This document shows, piece after piece, positions 40,457-50,366 of a stretch of 64,000 nt of DNA. The notes under the pieces were generated by a model that did no database searches, was not told the DNA's origin, and saw only the letters and a program-made list of their open reading frames with translations. Both the position numbers and the translations under genes were made by a program. Origin of the DNA: Sulfurimonadaceae bacterium (GTDB lineage: Bacteria > Campylobacterota > Campylobacteria > Campylobacterales > Sulfurimonadaceae); assembly GCA_016744905.1 (NCBI GenBank), contig JADGDM010000006.1, forward strand, positions 1-64,000, in the 5' to 3' direction. Within the stretch, counting starts at the first letter, position 1; every line of letters starts with the position of its first letter.

Positions 40457-42265
40457 ATGAAAAAACATCTTCTTTTATCATTAATTTTTATTTTTACACT
40501 CAATGCCAATCCTATTGATATTGGCACATTAAAAACTTCATTAAACCCTATCCCTCTTAGCAGTTACTTTTTTGATATAAATTCAACACTTAATTATGAT
40601 GAAATCAAACAAACTCGATTTTTACCTACAAACAATTATCGTCTAACCTATCCATCTAGTTTTGGCTCAAATATCTGGATGAAAATTGAGTTGGAAAACA
40701 GTTCATCAAAAGCCAAGGAAATCATCTTAGAATTTCAACAGCCACATATTGAGAACATCTATCTTTATGATGAAAAAAAGCAACTCTATCATGATGGATT
40801 TTTTCATGAAAACAGTGACCACACACTTAATATGACTTTCAAATTAAGACTAAAAGCCAAAGAGGTAAAAGATTACTACATACAAGTTAATTCCTCATTT
40901 GCAACTATAAGAGTTGAGATAGAGATTTATAGTCCTGAATACTTTCATGATAATGAATTAACATACCAAGCCCATCTTTTTATCTTGTATGGGGGAATGA
41001 TTATCCTCATCTTATTTAACTTTTTGACATTTTTTATGAGCAAGGAGCGCGCTTACCTTTACTATGTAGTCTTCTCCTCTATCCAACTCTATCATCAATT
41101 TTTAAAACATGGCATCGTTGATACCTATATCACAAATCTAACCCCGTATATGCTCAGTTTTTATATGCCACTCATCACCATGATACTGCTCTTTTTTATC
41201 CTCTTTACCAATAATATTTTGGATTATAGAAAATTTCCAAAGATGCAAAAAATTAATAATTATCTCATTGTTATATTAAGTATCTATACTGTCTATGCTT
41301 ATCTTTTTGAGACACTGATTAACCATAAAATATTGATTATCTATCTTTTTATCTATGTCTACTATATCTGGCAAGGAATCTATTTTTACTTTTTCAAAAA
41401 AATAAAAAGTGTCAAGTATCATGCGCTGGGATGGACTATATTTTGGATTGCTTCCATTCTCTATGCGCTGAATGATAGAGGTGTCATCGACCTGCGTTCT
41501 GCCCCTTTTATCTACGACTATGCGATGCTGTTTCAAATGTTTATGTTTGCGCTTGCGCTCTCCGAGAAAATAAATAGTACACGTCGTGAAAAAGAGCTTA
41601 ATGATAAAAAATTAATTCACCTTCAAGAATCACAGAAAAACATTCTAAAAGAAGAGGTCGCTAAACAGACCAAGGAGATCCAACACCGACTACATGAGAG
41701 AGAGTCTCTTCTACAAGAGCTTAATCATCGCGTCAAGAACAATATGCAAATCATCATCTCTATGTTACGTATGCAAGCCGATCAATATGGTGAAACTGAA
41801 AAAGAGATCGTTCAAATTGCTGAAAATAGAATCCGCTCCATGCTCTCTGTACATGAGCTACTTTATAGTAAAAAAGAGGATACAGTTTTAAGTGGGCAAG
41901 AGTATTTAACACTGCTCATAAAACAGGTTAGTCTCTCTTATGCTATCAATGCACAACAGTTGAGTGTAGAGATAGAAGATATCACTTTGGAAATGCAAAG
42001 AATGGTACTCATTGGTTTTGTTTTAAATGAACTACTGAGCAATGCCATCAAACATGCTAGAAGAGAAAAAAGCTTATTTATAGAGATTAAGTTGTATCAA
42101 GAAGGTGAGAAAATTATTCTACTCATTCATGACAATGGTGAGCAATATGAAATCACAAAAGAGGGTCTCGGAACACTCTTTGTGGATGCTGTGGTAGATG
42201 AGCAGTTAAAAGGTAATGTTACACGTCATTTTGAAGATGGCTACCTTGTACAAGTAACAATATAA
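40457..42265 (+). CDS. 7TMR-DISM sensor histidine kinase (HisKA_2 type)
   Basis: This 602-residue protein has a signal sequence and a periplasmic 7TMR-DISMED2-like beta domain (residues about 20-170; SNIWMKIELENSSSKAKEI). Seven membrane helices follow (about 175-375), then a coiled coil and a HisKA_2 kinase with LNHRVKNNMQIIISML (phosphorylated His near residue 424). The ATPase N box is ELLSNAIKHARR; the G boxes are weak. The extracellular domain probably binds a carbohydrate or other ligand. The response regulator gene follows 10 nt downstream. Confidence 0.9.
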   Translation: MKKHLLLSLIFIFTLNANPIDIGTLKTSLNPIPLSSYFFDINSTLNYDEIKQTRFLPTNNYRLTYPSSFGSNIWMKIELENSSSKAKEIILEFQQPHIENIYLYDEKKQLYHDGFFHENSDHTLNMTFKLRLKAKEVKDYYIQVNSSFATIRVEIEIYSPEYFHDNELTYQAHLFILYGGMIILILFNFLTFFMSKERAYLYYVVFSSIQLYHQFLKHGIVDTYITNLTPYMLSFYMPLITMILLFFILFTNNILDYRKFPKMQKINNYLIVILSIYTVYAYLFETLINHKILIIYLFIYVYYIWQGIYFYFFKKIKSVKYHALGWTIFWIASILYALNDRGVIDLRSAPFIYDYAMLFQMFMFALALSEKINSTRREKELNDKKLIHLQESQKNILKEEVAKQTKEIQHRLHERESLLQELNHRVKNNMQIIISMLRMQADQYGETEKEIVQIAENRIRSMLSVHELLYSKKEDTVLSGQEYLTLLIKQVSLSYAINAQQLSVEIEDITLEMQRMVLIGFVLNELLSNAIKHARREKSLFIEIKLYQEGEKIILLIHDNGEQYEITKEGLGTLFVDAVVDEQLKGNVTRHFEDGYLVQVTI

Positions 42266-42275
42266 GAAGGTAAAA

Positions 42276-42941
42276 ATGCACAATATTCTAATAGTAGAAG
42301 ATGAAAGTATCATCGCCATCGAGTTAAAAAAGATACTTCAAAACATTGGACAAAGTAAGATAGAACGTCTTAACACCAAGTCCAGCGCACTGAAGTATCT
42401 ACAAAATAATCAAGCAGATCTTGTACTTTTAGATATCAACTTAGAGGGGAAATTTGAAGGTATTGATATTGCCAAATATCTTCAAGTTAATCATCCAAAC
42501 ACCTCTATCATTTTTATCACTGCTTACGCTGATACCAGTATATTGGAAGCGATAAGCGAGATAAAATTTTCCTCTTATATTCTCAAACCATTTAGAAGAG
42601 AGGAGCTAGAAGCGCTTTTCAAGATAGAGATACTTAAGTTAGAACAAAAGAGAAGCACTACTTTACAATTAAATAATGACTATACTTTTGATACTTTAAA
42701 GTCTATTTTACTTTTTCAGAAGCAGGAGATAAAATTAACAAAGAATGAACTACATTTTATAAAACTAATGTCCTCTAGTAAACAAAAAATAATCCCCTTT
42801 GAAACCGTAGAGCAAGAGATATGGCAAGACAATAATGTCTCACAAAATACTCGAAGAAACCTCATCTATAAACTCAATAAAAAACTTCCATCTACGTTAA
42901 TACAAACACATACTTCCCTAGGCTACAGTATTATAAAGTGA
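42276..42941 (+). CDS. Response regulator with winged-helix output
   Basis: This 221-residue protein has a receiver domain (Asp53 in LLDINLEG, Thr82, Lys104 in YILKPF) and a C-terminal winged-helix-like DNA-binding domain (about 140-221; KLTKNELHFIKLMSSS, ending THTSLGYSIIK). It is the partner of the 7TMR-DISM kinase encoded just upstream. Its targets are unknown; the lipoprotein genes downstream are candidates by position. Confidence 0.88.
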   Translation: MHNILIVEDESIIAIELKKILQNIGQSKIERLNTKSSALKYLQNNQADLVLLDINLEGKFEGIDIAKYLQVNHPNTSIIFITAYADTSILEAISEIKFSSYILKPFRREELEALFKIEILKLEQKRSTTLQLNNDYTFDTLKSILLFQKQEIKLTKNELHFIKLMSSSKQKIIPFETVEQEIWQDNNVSQNTRRNLIYKLNKKLPSTLIQTHTSLGYSIIK

Positions 42942-43026
42942 TGCAAAAGTGATGCTTTAATAGTATATTTTCACACCACATAATATTACTATACATGTAG
43001 TAAAAATTTATTCGAAGGTCTAATAT

Positions 43027-43878
43027 ATGAAAAAGAATACAGCTCTATTTCTATTACTTGCGATACTCTTCTTTACCAGCTGTTCGGATCAACAGCAAGA
43101 TGATAATCCAAAAATAAACAATAGTATTTTTACTACAAATAATGATTTTGATTCTAAAGAATCAACGCTCAGTGGTAGTTTTCAATTACGCTCGGCAGAT
43201 AGTACCACGACTCTATCAGTACTTTGGGGAGGGGCCACCTCACAATATAGAGGTTTAATTATGACACTTGTACCGGATACATATTCTGGAAGTATAAACT
43301 TACTTCAAGGGTGTAGTGAATGTATTCAGATTTATATTTCTGAACTGAATATTAACAGTACTGACTATGTATATTCACATAAGGCAGCATCACTAAATAA
43401 TTTCGCCCCTTCTCAATTTGATTTAAATGACTTTAATTTTGTCGATGGAAGTATTGACACCATTAATGCTAATGAAATTGGATTGAAATACAAAGACTGG
43501 AAAGTACAAGACTCTCAAGGGAGTATTCTTCTAAGTAATTTTAACTACAAAAGAACTTCTGAATATACAGCCCATCTCGAGGTCTCTTTAAGTATGGAAA
43601 ATGTTCTCTTAAAAAATGATAATGAAGAGACACTGACACTTACTGGCTCTGTCCAATTTACAGCAGATGACACAACTCCCCCACCACCAACTACTACAAA
43701 CCCAGAAGATAGTAATGGATGTAGTACCTACAGTAGTTCAATTACTGACCCTCAAATAAAACCACTATGCCAAGCTGCATGGTCATACTCCTGTAGTGGA
43801 GACACCCAACTTGTTCAACAAAGTTGCGCCACACTTGAAGGATGGAATGAAAAATCAAATTGTTCCTATTGTCAGTGA
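43027..43878 (+). CDS. Lipoprotein of unknown function
   Basis: This 283-residue protein has a type II signal with lipobox FFTSC (Cys19). The body is beta-rich with no recognised domain. A linker of Pro/Thr (TTPPPPTTTNPED) leads to a Cys-rich C-terminal region (seven cysteines in the last 60 residues, including CSYCQ), probably disulfide-bonded. Codon and base use are more AT-rich than the neighbours. It lies downstream of a two-component system. Confidence 0.7.
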   Translation: MKKNTALFLLLAILFFTSCSDQQQDDNPKINNSIFTTNNDFDSKESTLSGSFQLRSADSTTTLSVLWGGATSQYRGLIMTLVPDTYSGSINLLQGCSECIQIYISELNINSTDYVYSHKAASLNNFAPSQFDLNDFNFVDGSIDTINANEIGLKYKDWKVQDSQGSILLSNFNYKRTSEYTAHLEVSLSMENVLLKNDNEETLTLTGSVQFTADDTTPPPPTTTNPEDSNGCSTYSSSITDPQIKPLCQAAWSYSCSGDTQLVQQSCATLEGWNEKSNCSYCQ

Positions 43879-43920
43879 TATTAAGAAATTATGAACTCAA
43901 CATTATATAAAGGCTAAAAA

Positions 43921-46200
43921 ATGAAAACATTAAAGAAAACAAAAACGCTGCTTGTCTCAATCACTGTAACAAGCTTGTTCATCCTTGGATGTGGAGATGA
44001 ATCTACATCTCAACCAACAATTAATCCAATAAAAATAGACGTTGTAGACGATACTAATACTTCTGAGGATAATCCTCTAGTCACTAATAGAAGGTTTATA
44101 CGAGATGATATAGCCAATATTATTAGAGATACCAATACCTCTTTGATATGGCAAGATAATCAAGAAGTCGGAACCATTACAAAGATGTGGGTTACTGATG
44201 ATAAGTATCCTGTGACTACTGACACAGTATACCAACTAGATGACACTTCTGGAGATACAGCAACAACCTACTGTACGGATCTTACACTTGGAGATATTAG
44301 TAACTGGAGACTGCCAACCAAAGATGAGCTTTCTAGCCTAATAGTAAGTACTCAAACACCAAAAATAGACAAAGCATTTCTATATATGGCAGAAACTCAA
44401 AATAATTTTTGGACATCTTCAGAAACATCAGAAGAGACCATAGGTCTTTCAAATGATATTATAGATGCTATCACATTTGATGGATTAGAGAATTATATTT
44501 TTGCCTCAAAAAACCTTAAACTAAAAATTCGTTGTGTTAGTGGAGAGAATGAAAACCCTTCAGAGAATATCAGAACCACAGAAAATACAACATTTACGTA
44601 TAATAAAATTACATCTCATGTATTTAAAGACCCAATAAGTCACTTTCCTGAATTTTCAACCAATGCTGATAATAATATAGTTGTATTCAGTAGTTATCAA
44701 AATCCTTTTAATTCTCAAGATGATAATTTAACTAATGACATATATCTTTATGATACAGAAAATGAGTTATATGAAAAAGTATCAACCGCACTCTATCCAA
44801 GTTTGGAAAGTTGTTCTTCTGTAGGCCATGCCTCATATCTAACACATCGTAGAACAGCGTATAAAGATTGGATTAATCAAAATATTAGTGATGATGGAAG
44901 TTTAATTGTATTTTTAGCATCCTCTCCAACATTTACAGATGGCGTTGAAACCAAACATTGTAGTGATTTTATCGTTTTATACAATAGATCCACTCAAACA
45001 CAAGAAGTGATTCAAAGCGATCTCTATTCTGGTATAAATTCAGTTGGTATTAGTGGAAATGGAAAAGTCATCTTTTTTACTTCTAGTGATGAAACTTTAA
45101 TGATGAGTTTTAATGGTGTAGATAGTTATGCCGATGCTCAAAATCAACTTTATATGTACAATATAGAAACAAAAAATACAAGTTGGATAGGAACGTATCA
45201 ATATAACTACGCAACCGATACTGTCGATAAGTATAGAAAAAACAACTATGATATGATGTATTATATTAACAAAGATGCCACTGATATATTATATACGGCA
45301 AATTTTTATATACATAAATATAATATTTCGACTGAAACACATACCCTTATTGATGTAAATAATAATAATGAGGTTGGAAGACAAAATACTTATCCAGAAC
45401 GTTCAATGTATCCAAGTATGACAGCCGATGGGCGGTACGTAACTTTTATGTCCGAAGCAGATAATTTAGGAAATCCTAATGCTAATCGTACTATTTACTT
45501 AAGAGATACCCTTGAATCTAATACTTCAATATTTAAATTTGAAGATTTAAATATTGATTATACTAGACCAGCAATTGGTAATAATGGAAGATATCTTTAT
45601 TTTGTTGGTAATCCAAATTTAGACTCTATTAACCCTTCCCGTCCAGTTTTTTCAAGATATGATATTGAAAATGACACAATGTTATTAACTCAAAATTATT
45701 CACTCTCTCAAACAACTCCATTATATGTGGATTATAATGATACAAGTGTATTGCAGCAAACAGAAATTGGCTCCGTCAATGGTAAGCTTGTCAAATCAGA
45801 TATAGATCAAAACTTAACAATATCAACATTAATACAAAAAGGATTTGATGGTATTTATGAAAGTGTACATTTTTCAGATACAAAATATTATTTAGAATTT
45901 GAAGAAGGAAAACTAATTGAGTCATATGGTTTATTTGACTCTGGATGTCGAGCAGGATTACTCAGAGATAATGTAGAAACTAAAGATATGAATTTTGTAA
46001 TGATCATAGACCCAAAAACAGGTTTTGAACAACTTATCGGTGATATACTAATTATTTCTGATTTAAATATTAGCTATGGAAAAGTATTTCCCATAGGATT
46101 AGTAGATACTGATTATAACTCTTTTCAATCTTATGCATTATATGGGTCATATAATTATAAAGTAGATGCACTTCCTGATTCGTGTATCAATTTGAATTGA
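43921..46200 (+). CDS. Lipoprotein with Lcl (DUF1566) and TolB-like propeller domains
   Basis: This 759-residue protein has a lipobox (LFILGC, Cys24). Residues about 60-210 form a DUF1566/Lcl domain with NTSLIWQDN, WRLPTKDELSSL, FWTSS and a final IRCV. Residues about 230-620 hold repeated TolB/WD40-like blades (SPSMTADGRYVTFMSEADN, IGNNGRYLYFVGN). It is probably anchored in the outer membrane and exposed. It is strongly AT-rich and Asn-rich compared with surrounding genes and contains no GCGCGC site. Confidence 0.75.
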   Translation: MKTLKKTKTLLVSITVTSLFILGCGDESTSQPTINPIKIDVVDDTNTSEDNPLVTNRRFIRDDIANIIRDTNTSLIWQDNQEVGTITKMWVTDDKYPVTTDTVYQLDDTSGDTATTYCTDLTLGDISNWRLPTKDELSSLIVSTQTPKIDKAFLYMAETQNNFWTSSETSEETIGLSNDIIDAITFDGLENYIFASKNLKLKIRCVSGENENPSENIRTTENTTFTYNKITSHVFKDPISHFPEFSTNADNNIVVFSSYQNPFNSQDDNLTNDIYLYDTENELYEKVSTALYPSLESCSSVGHASYLTHRRTAYKDWINQNISDDGSLIVFLASSPTFTDGVETKHCSDFIVLYNRSTQTQEVIQSDLYSGINSVGISGNGKVIFFTSSDETLMMSFNGVDSYADAQNQLYMYNIETKNTSWIGTYQYNYATDTVDKYRKNNYDMMYYINKDATDILYTANFYIHKYNISTETHTLIDVNNNNEVGRQNTYPERSMYPSMTADGRYVTFMSEADNLGNPNANRTIYLRDTLESNTSIFKFEDLNIDYTRPAIGNNGRYLYFVGNPNLDSINPSRPVFSRYDIENDTMLLTQNYSLSQTTPLYVDYNDTSVLQQTEIGSVNGKLVKSDIDQNLTISTLIQKGFDGIYESVHFSDTKYYLEFEEGKLIESYGLFDSGCRAGLLRDNVETKDMNFVMIIDPKTGFEQLIGDILIISDLNISYGKVFPIGLVDTDYNSFQSYALYGSYNYKVDALPDSCINLN

Positions 46201-46205
46201 TACAC

Positions 46206-47456
46206 TTAAAGAAGGTAGTCAATCCCTACCTTCTCACAATACGCACCCAACATAGCGCGCTCGAAGTCTTCGTTGGTAGAGTAATTGTAACCGAAACATT
46301 CATCCCACAGACTATGATCTTCCATACACATGTAGAAAAATACTTTTTTGTGCCATGGTTCAAATGATTTGTAGGCATGGGTGAACATCTCTTTTTTTAT
46401 GGCTAAGGGATAGGAAGCTTTTCCACTGGCATCTTCAAAAGGCATCTGCAATATCTTTGACTTAAAGCCACGCTCTCTTAGTTGCTTGATAACGGGCTTA
46501 ATAAAAGTGAGTGTTCCAAAAGAGACCAAGGCCACTTCGTCTACTTTAAACTCTTTAATCAAACGCGCATAAATATCTCCATAATCACTCAAATAATTTT
46601 CGTACTGTACAATAGGATGAAAATGGAAACCAACCTTCACCCCTTTATCTGCAAGGCGGCGCGCTGAGCGAATACGTTTATCCAGCGAGGCACTTAAATG
46701 CTCTTCATTATCAATAATGATCTGTGTATTAATCGAAAAGGTAATTAATATATTTTTAGGAAGTTCATTTTCTAACAGATACTTAATGTTGTCTGATTTG
46801 GTTTTAAACTCTAAAAGGACATTTGGATTGCTACGTGCAAAGTCCATCAAGGCATCTAAAACACCCTCTCTATTACCAAACATCAAAGAGTCTGAAGATT
46901 GCCCTGTTCCAATGTGGTAGGTCTTATTGGGGTCAAGATTGAGGTTTAAAAGTTTATCCGCAAACTTTCCATCAAAGGTGATCTTATTTTGATTATAAAA
47001 ACTCTGAATTGAGCAGTAAGAACAGTCAAAACCACATGACTCAACAGCGTCAAGCGTGAGAAGATTACAACATCTGGTTTTAGGTGAGGCAACGGGACAC
47101 ATTCCTAAACCTAAAGACTCTTTATCTTCCACATGAAAGGTAAATTTTTGCTCACTGGCTACATTTTTTAGACTAAAGTCTTCGTAACTGTTGGGTCTAT
47201 TTTTTACATTTTCATACGCTGTGCGTAGGGATTTCATAAATGCTTTTTTATTAGGATTTTCACCACAGTAGGTGATGATACTTCCCTCATCCCACATATT
47301 TAAGTCCACTGCCATCTCTATTATCTGACGAATTTCTTGATGAGAAAACCTCATTTCAGTGGCTTTTTCTCGAATGAACAACTGTTCATTACTATTTAAT
47401 TTATGGAAATAACTATTTTTTATTGATGTTTCAAATTTATCACTGTATTCATTCAT
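46206..47456 (-). CDS. Radical SAM protein, spore-photolyase-like family
   Basis: This 416-residue protein has a CGFDCSYC iron-sulfur motif (C-x3-C-x2-C, near residue 140), then the radical SAM barrel (YHIGTGQSSDSLMF, LLEFKTKSDN, GVKVGFHFHPIV). It resembles SplB-type DNA repair photolyases, but the host is not expected to sporulate, so another substrate is likely. It overlaps the helicase gene by 4 nt. A hairpin GAAGGTAG/CTACCTTC (46211-46233) lies at its 3' end, between convergent stops. Confidence 0.82.
   Translation of the reverse strand: MNEYSDKFETSIKNSYFHKLNSNEQLFIREKATEMRFSHQEIRQIIEMAVDLNMWDEGSIITYCGENPNKKAFMKSLRTAYENVKNRPNSYEDFSLKNVASEQKFTFHVEDKESLGLGMCPVASPKTRCCNLLTLDAVESCGFDCSYCSIQSFYNQNKITFDGKFADKLLNLNLDPNKTYHIGTGQSSDSLMFGNREGVLDALMDFARSNPNVLLEFKTKSDNIKYLLENELPKNILITFSINTQIIIDNEEHLSASLDKRIRSARRLADKGVKVGFHFHPIVQYENYLSDYGDIYARLIKEFKVDEVALVSFGTLTFIKPVIKQLRERGFKSKILQMPFEDASGKASYPLAIKKEMFTHAYKSFEPWHKKVFFYMCMEDHSLWDECFGYNYSTNEDFERAMLGAYCEKVGIDYLL
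46211..46233. repeat. Hairpin between convergent genes
   Basis: GAAGGTAG (46211-46218) and CTACCTTC (46226-46233) pair perfectly around a 7-nt loop, just after the stop of the AT-rich lipoprotein gene and inside the 3' end of the radical SAM gene. It may act as a terminator for the plus-strand gene, though no T-run follows. Confidence 0.4.
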
Positions 47457-50284
47457 CCTCTGCGTCCTCTACGGTGGTGTTTTTTATCTCCGCGCTCGTG
47501 TCTGTCTTTATGTTTTTTGTGGGTGTAGTTACTCTTAAAACAGCTTTGACAGATGGCGTATTCACTGTCTGTTGGTAGGGTTTTATTACACATCCTACAC
47601 GTTGGGGCGAAGTGATCTTGTTTGAGTGAACTCTCGATGTAGTGGTTCAGTCTATAACGTTCAGATTTTGCTTTTCGTACATCGGTAAAGTTTTCACTAA
47701 AACGGTAAGAGAGCCACAGATACAAAGAGATCTCTTTGACCCTATCTTCAACCTCAAGCAAATCAAAAGCACTTTTTGCCGCTTCATTGAGTTTTTCCAT
47801 GGGTAAGTAAGCCACCGGTAAATCTTTTTCCAGAGCGCTGGTGTAGCGCTCAAAAGAGGCCATGATATAAGGAGACTTTGCATTCACGGGTGCGCAAGAG
47901 AGATGATACTTGGTCGCCAAGTCTATGTCATAACGATCCGTAATTGCCGCACTATCTAACATAGACTCAAGATTAATCGCTTCAAAAGGTCCATTAAACT
48001 GCATATTCTTAACAAAGAATTTTAATATCTCTAGCAGTGACTCCTCTTCCAAAATAGAACCCACCAACTTGATATGTTCTAAGTTTGCACTCACCTTAAA
48101 TGGGATCTTTATCTTTTTATCTTCTTGATAATAGGTCTTAGAAATTGAACGTAAAATATCAGGACGTAGCGCGCCTACATAACCACTCTCATGTAGTCCA
48201 TAACGCCCAGCACGTCCAGATATCTGGTGAACTTCTGTCGCCACTAAGTCTCTATTTTTTTCTCCATCAAACTTCTCACCCTTGGCAAAAAGTATCGTCT
48301 CGATAGGCAGGTTCATCCCCATGGCAATGGCGTCCGTTGCCACGATGATTTCACTCTCTCCTTCACGAAAGCGACGCGCCTCTTCACGCCGTACTTCTGG
48401 AGAGAGGTTTCCATAAACCACACTCACTGAGTACTGAGAAGAGAGAAGTTGTTTATACCGCAGCACCTCTTTTCTTGAAAAAGCGATGACTGCCGTGTTT
48501 GGTTTAATATCTTTAATATCCGTAGGTCGCTCTAAAAGTGTGAGTGGATTTTTACGTTCAAACTCAATAATTTCTAAGGTTTCACCAAGGTACTCTGCAA
48601 GGGCTACAATCGCCTCTTTTACGTTAATAGAACCGGTCATTATCACACGCTTTGCAGGTGCGCCGATAATGGCATTGGCCCACGCCCAACCACGATCTCT
48701 ATCATCAATCATCTGCACTTCATCAATCACACAGACGTCCACATCAGCTTCATAACTCATCATCTCAATAGTCGAACTGATATGGGTCGCATCTTCATCC
48801 AATATCTGCTCTTCACCCGTTATGAGTGAGGCATCTAAGCCATCAGCGCGCAGGGATTCATAACCTTCTAGTGCCAGTAAACGCAGTGGTGCAAGGTAGT
48901 AACCCGTATCCGCAGCACCTAACTCTTGCATCGCTTGATAGGTTTTCCCACTATTAGTCGGGCCAATATGTAAAACCAACTGCCGTTTCATCGCACGCGC
49001 TTGTGGAAAGAGGTTTTTAAAGTCACGAATAGTGCGCGCCAGCAACTCTTGTCTTTGACGTTTTAAAAGGTCTTGTTGGATACTTTTATTGAAGTGAAAA
49101 AGAACAGAACGGTGTAATTTAGGGGTGATAGAGAGTTCATCATGTAGCAGTGGCAATAAATCTTTATATAGTTTATTATATAGTTCACTCTGAGACAGAC
49201 CCAAAAGACGGGCACTCTCTCCACATTCATCGGCTAAAGATTCAAGTTCAAGCATAAATCCATTGACCGTATTTGAGCGAGACTTTTCCAGTTTTGGATA
49301 GAGATTAAGGGCGGCACCTGACCAGATAGCCGAGGTCGCTTCTTGTTTATCAAAACTCAGATAAAGATTATAATTAACCTTCTCATCACTAAATGGTAGC
49401 TCAAACTCTGAGCGTGTGATGGTGATGATCTCTTGTGGTGTTGAATAGAGTTTAATCAACTCCAACTGCTGAGAAAATATCTCTCTAAAAATAACATCAT
49501 TAAGCTCAGGAGAGAGTACTTCTTCTCCATTACTTTGTCGAAGCGCTTGTACTATTTGTGTAGAAGAGAGGTAGTGATGCTCATTTTCTAAAGAGAGTAA
49601 AAAACGGTCTAGTTCTGATTGTTTTTTGGTACGCAATTCATCTTTTTTAAGACGCAGCGCGCTGATAATATCTTCTTCAGAATTTTCGTCTAAGTAAGTA
49701 TAGGCAATGGTCTCACTTTTAAGCACCACACTTTTAGAAAACTCCTCTTCAAAAATTTCATATTCTAAGTTTTCAGAAAACTCTAAACGGTTTTTATAAT
49801 CAAAACTTGCATCAATCGTATCTTCGATACGCAGACGTTTTTGCTCAAAACGCAGATGGCGTAGTTTACTCTCTATCTTTGCTGGCGTAATTTTTTTAGG
49901 TTTAACATCGATAAAAATCTGTTGCAGATCATAACGCTCCGAATCACTCATCTCATAATCTTCAAAAAGCTCATCGAGTGTTACTATCTTACTTTTCTCT
50001 TCGTGTTTAGATTTTGTACCATAATAGATCTTCGAGTTTGACTTAAAAAATCCATGAATAAGTTCACAGGTCTCTTTGTCCGCCTCAGACCATAAACGTC
50101 TAAAACTACGCACCAAAGTCTCTTTTTGCCAATCATCAGGAACAATCCCCAAAATATGTACCAAGTCAATAAGCGTGTGAGAACTCACCCTTACTATCCC
50201 CTCATCAAAACCATCTCCATCAAAAAAATGACGAATACTTTCGTTTAGTTTTGCACGTTTTTTGGTTTTCTTTCCACTTGCCAT
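47453..50284 (-). CDS. SUV3-like RNA helicase with zinc ribbon
   Basis: This 943-residue protein has a long N-terminal region (about 430 residues, helical) without recognised domain. It then has an SF2 helicase core resembling the mitochondrial SUV3: Walker A HIGPTNSGKTYQAM near residue 440, DEVQ near 524, TGSINVKEA, and motif VI HQISGRAGRYG. A zinc ribbon CRMCNK...CQSC lies near residue 900, and the tail is strongly basic with RGRRG at the end. It should unwind RNA or RNA-DNA duplexes, possibly with an exonuclease. It is operonic with the radical SAM gene. Confidence 0.85.
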   Translation of the reverse strand: MASGKKTKKRAKLNESIRHFFDGDGFDEGIVRVSSHTLIDLVHILGIVPDDWQKETLVRSFRRLWSEADKETCELIHGFFKSNSKIYYGTKSKHEEKSKIVTLDELFEDYEMSDSERYDLQQIFIDVKPKKITPAKIESKLRHLRFEQKRLRIEDTIDASFDYKNRLEFSENLEYEIFEEEFSKSVVLKSETIAYTYLDENSEEDIISALRLKKDELRTKKQSELDRFLLSLENEHHYLSSTQIVQALRQSNGEEVLSPELNDVIFREIFSQQLELIKLYSTPQEIITITRSEFELPFSDEKVNYNLYLSFDKQEATSAIWSGAALNLYPKLEKSRSNTVNGFMLELESLADECGESARLLGLSQSELYNKLYKDLLPLLHDELSITPKLHRSVLFHFNKSIQQDLLKRQRQELLARTIRDFKNLFPQARAMKRQLVLHIGPTNSGKTYQAMQELGAADTGYYLAPLRLLALEGYESLRADGLDASLITGEEQILDEDATHISSTIEMMSYEADVDVCVIDEVQMIDDRDRGWAWANAIIGAPAKRVIMTGSINVKEAIVALAEYLGETLEIIEFERKNPLTLLERPTDIKDIKPNTAVIAFSRKEVLRYKQLLSSQYSVSVVYGNLSPEVRREEARRFREGESEIIVATDAIAMGMNLPIETILFAKGEKFDGEKNRDLVATEVHQISGRAGRYGLHESGYVGALRPDILRSISKTYYQEDKKIKIPFKVSANLEHIKLVGSILEEESLLEILKFFVKNMQFNGPFEAINLESMLDSAAITDRYDIDLATKYHLSCAPVNAKSPYIMASFERYTSALEKDLPVAYLPMEKLNEAAKSAFDLLEVEDRVKEISLYLWLSYRFSENFTDVRKAKSERYRLNHYIESSLKQDHFAPTCRMCNKTLPTDSEYAICQSCFKSNYTHKKHKDRHERGDKKHHRRGRRG

Positions 50285-50366
50285 CAGAGACCTTTTTTAT
50301 AGTTACGTAATCATATCAAAATAGTCCCATAGTTATTGATTATTATACTTTGGTTAGACTGCGCTT

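Noticed and set aside
46206-47456. True spore photoproduct lyase.
   Set aside because: Campylobacterota do not form spores. Only the radical SAM/SPL-like fold and motif are supported.
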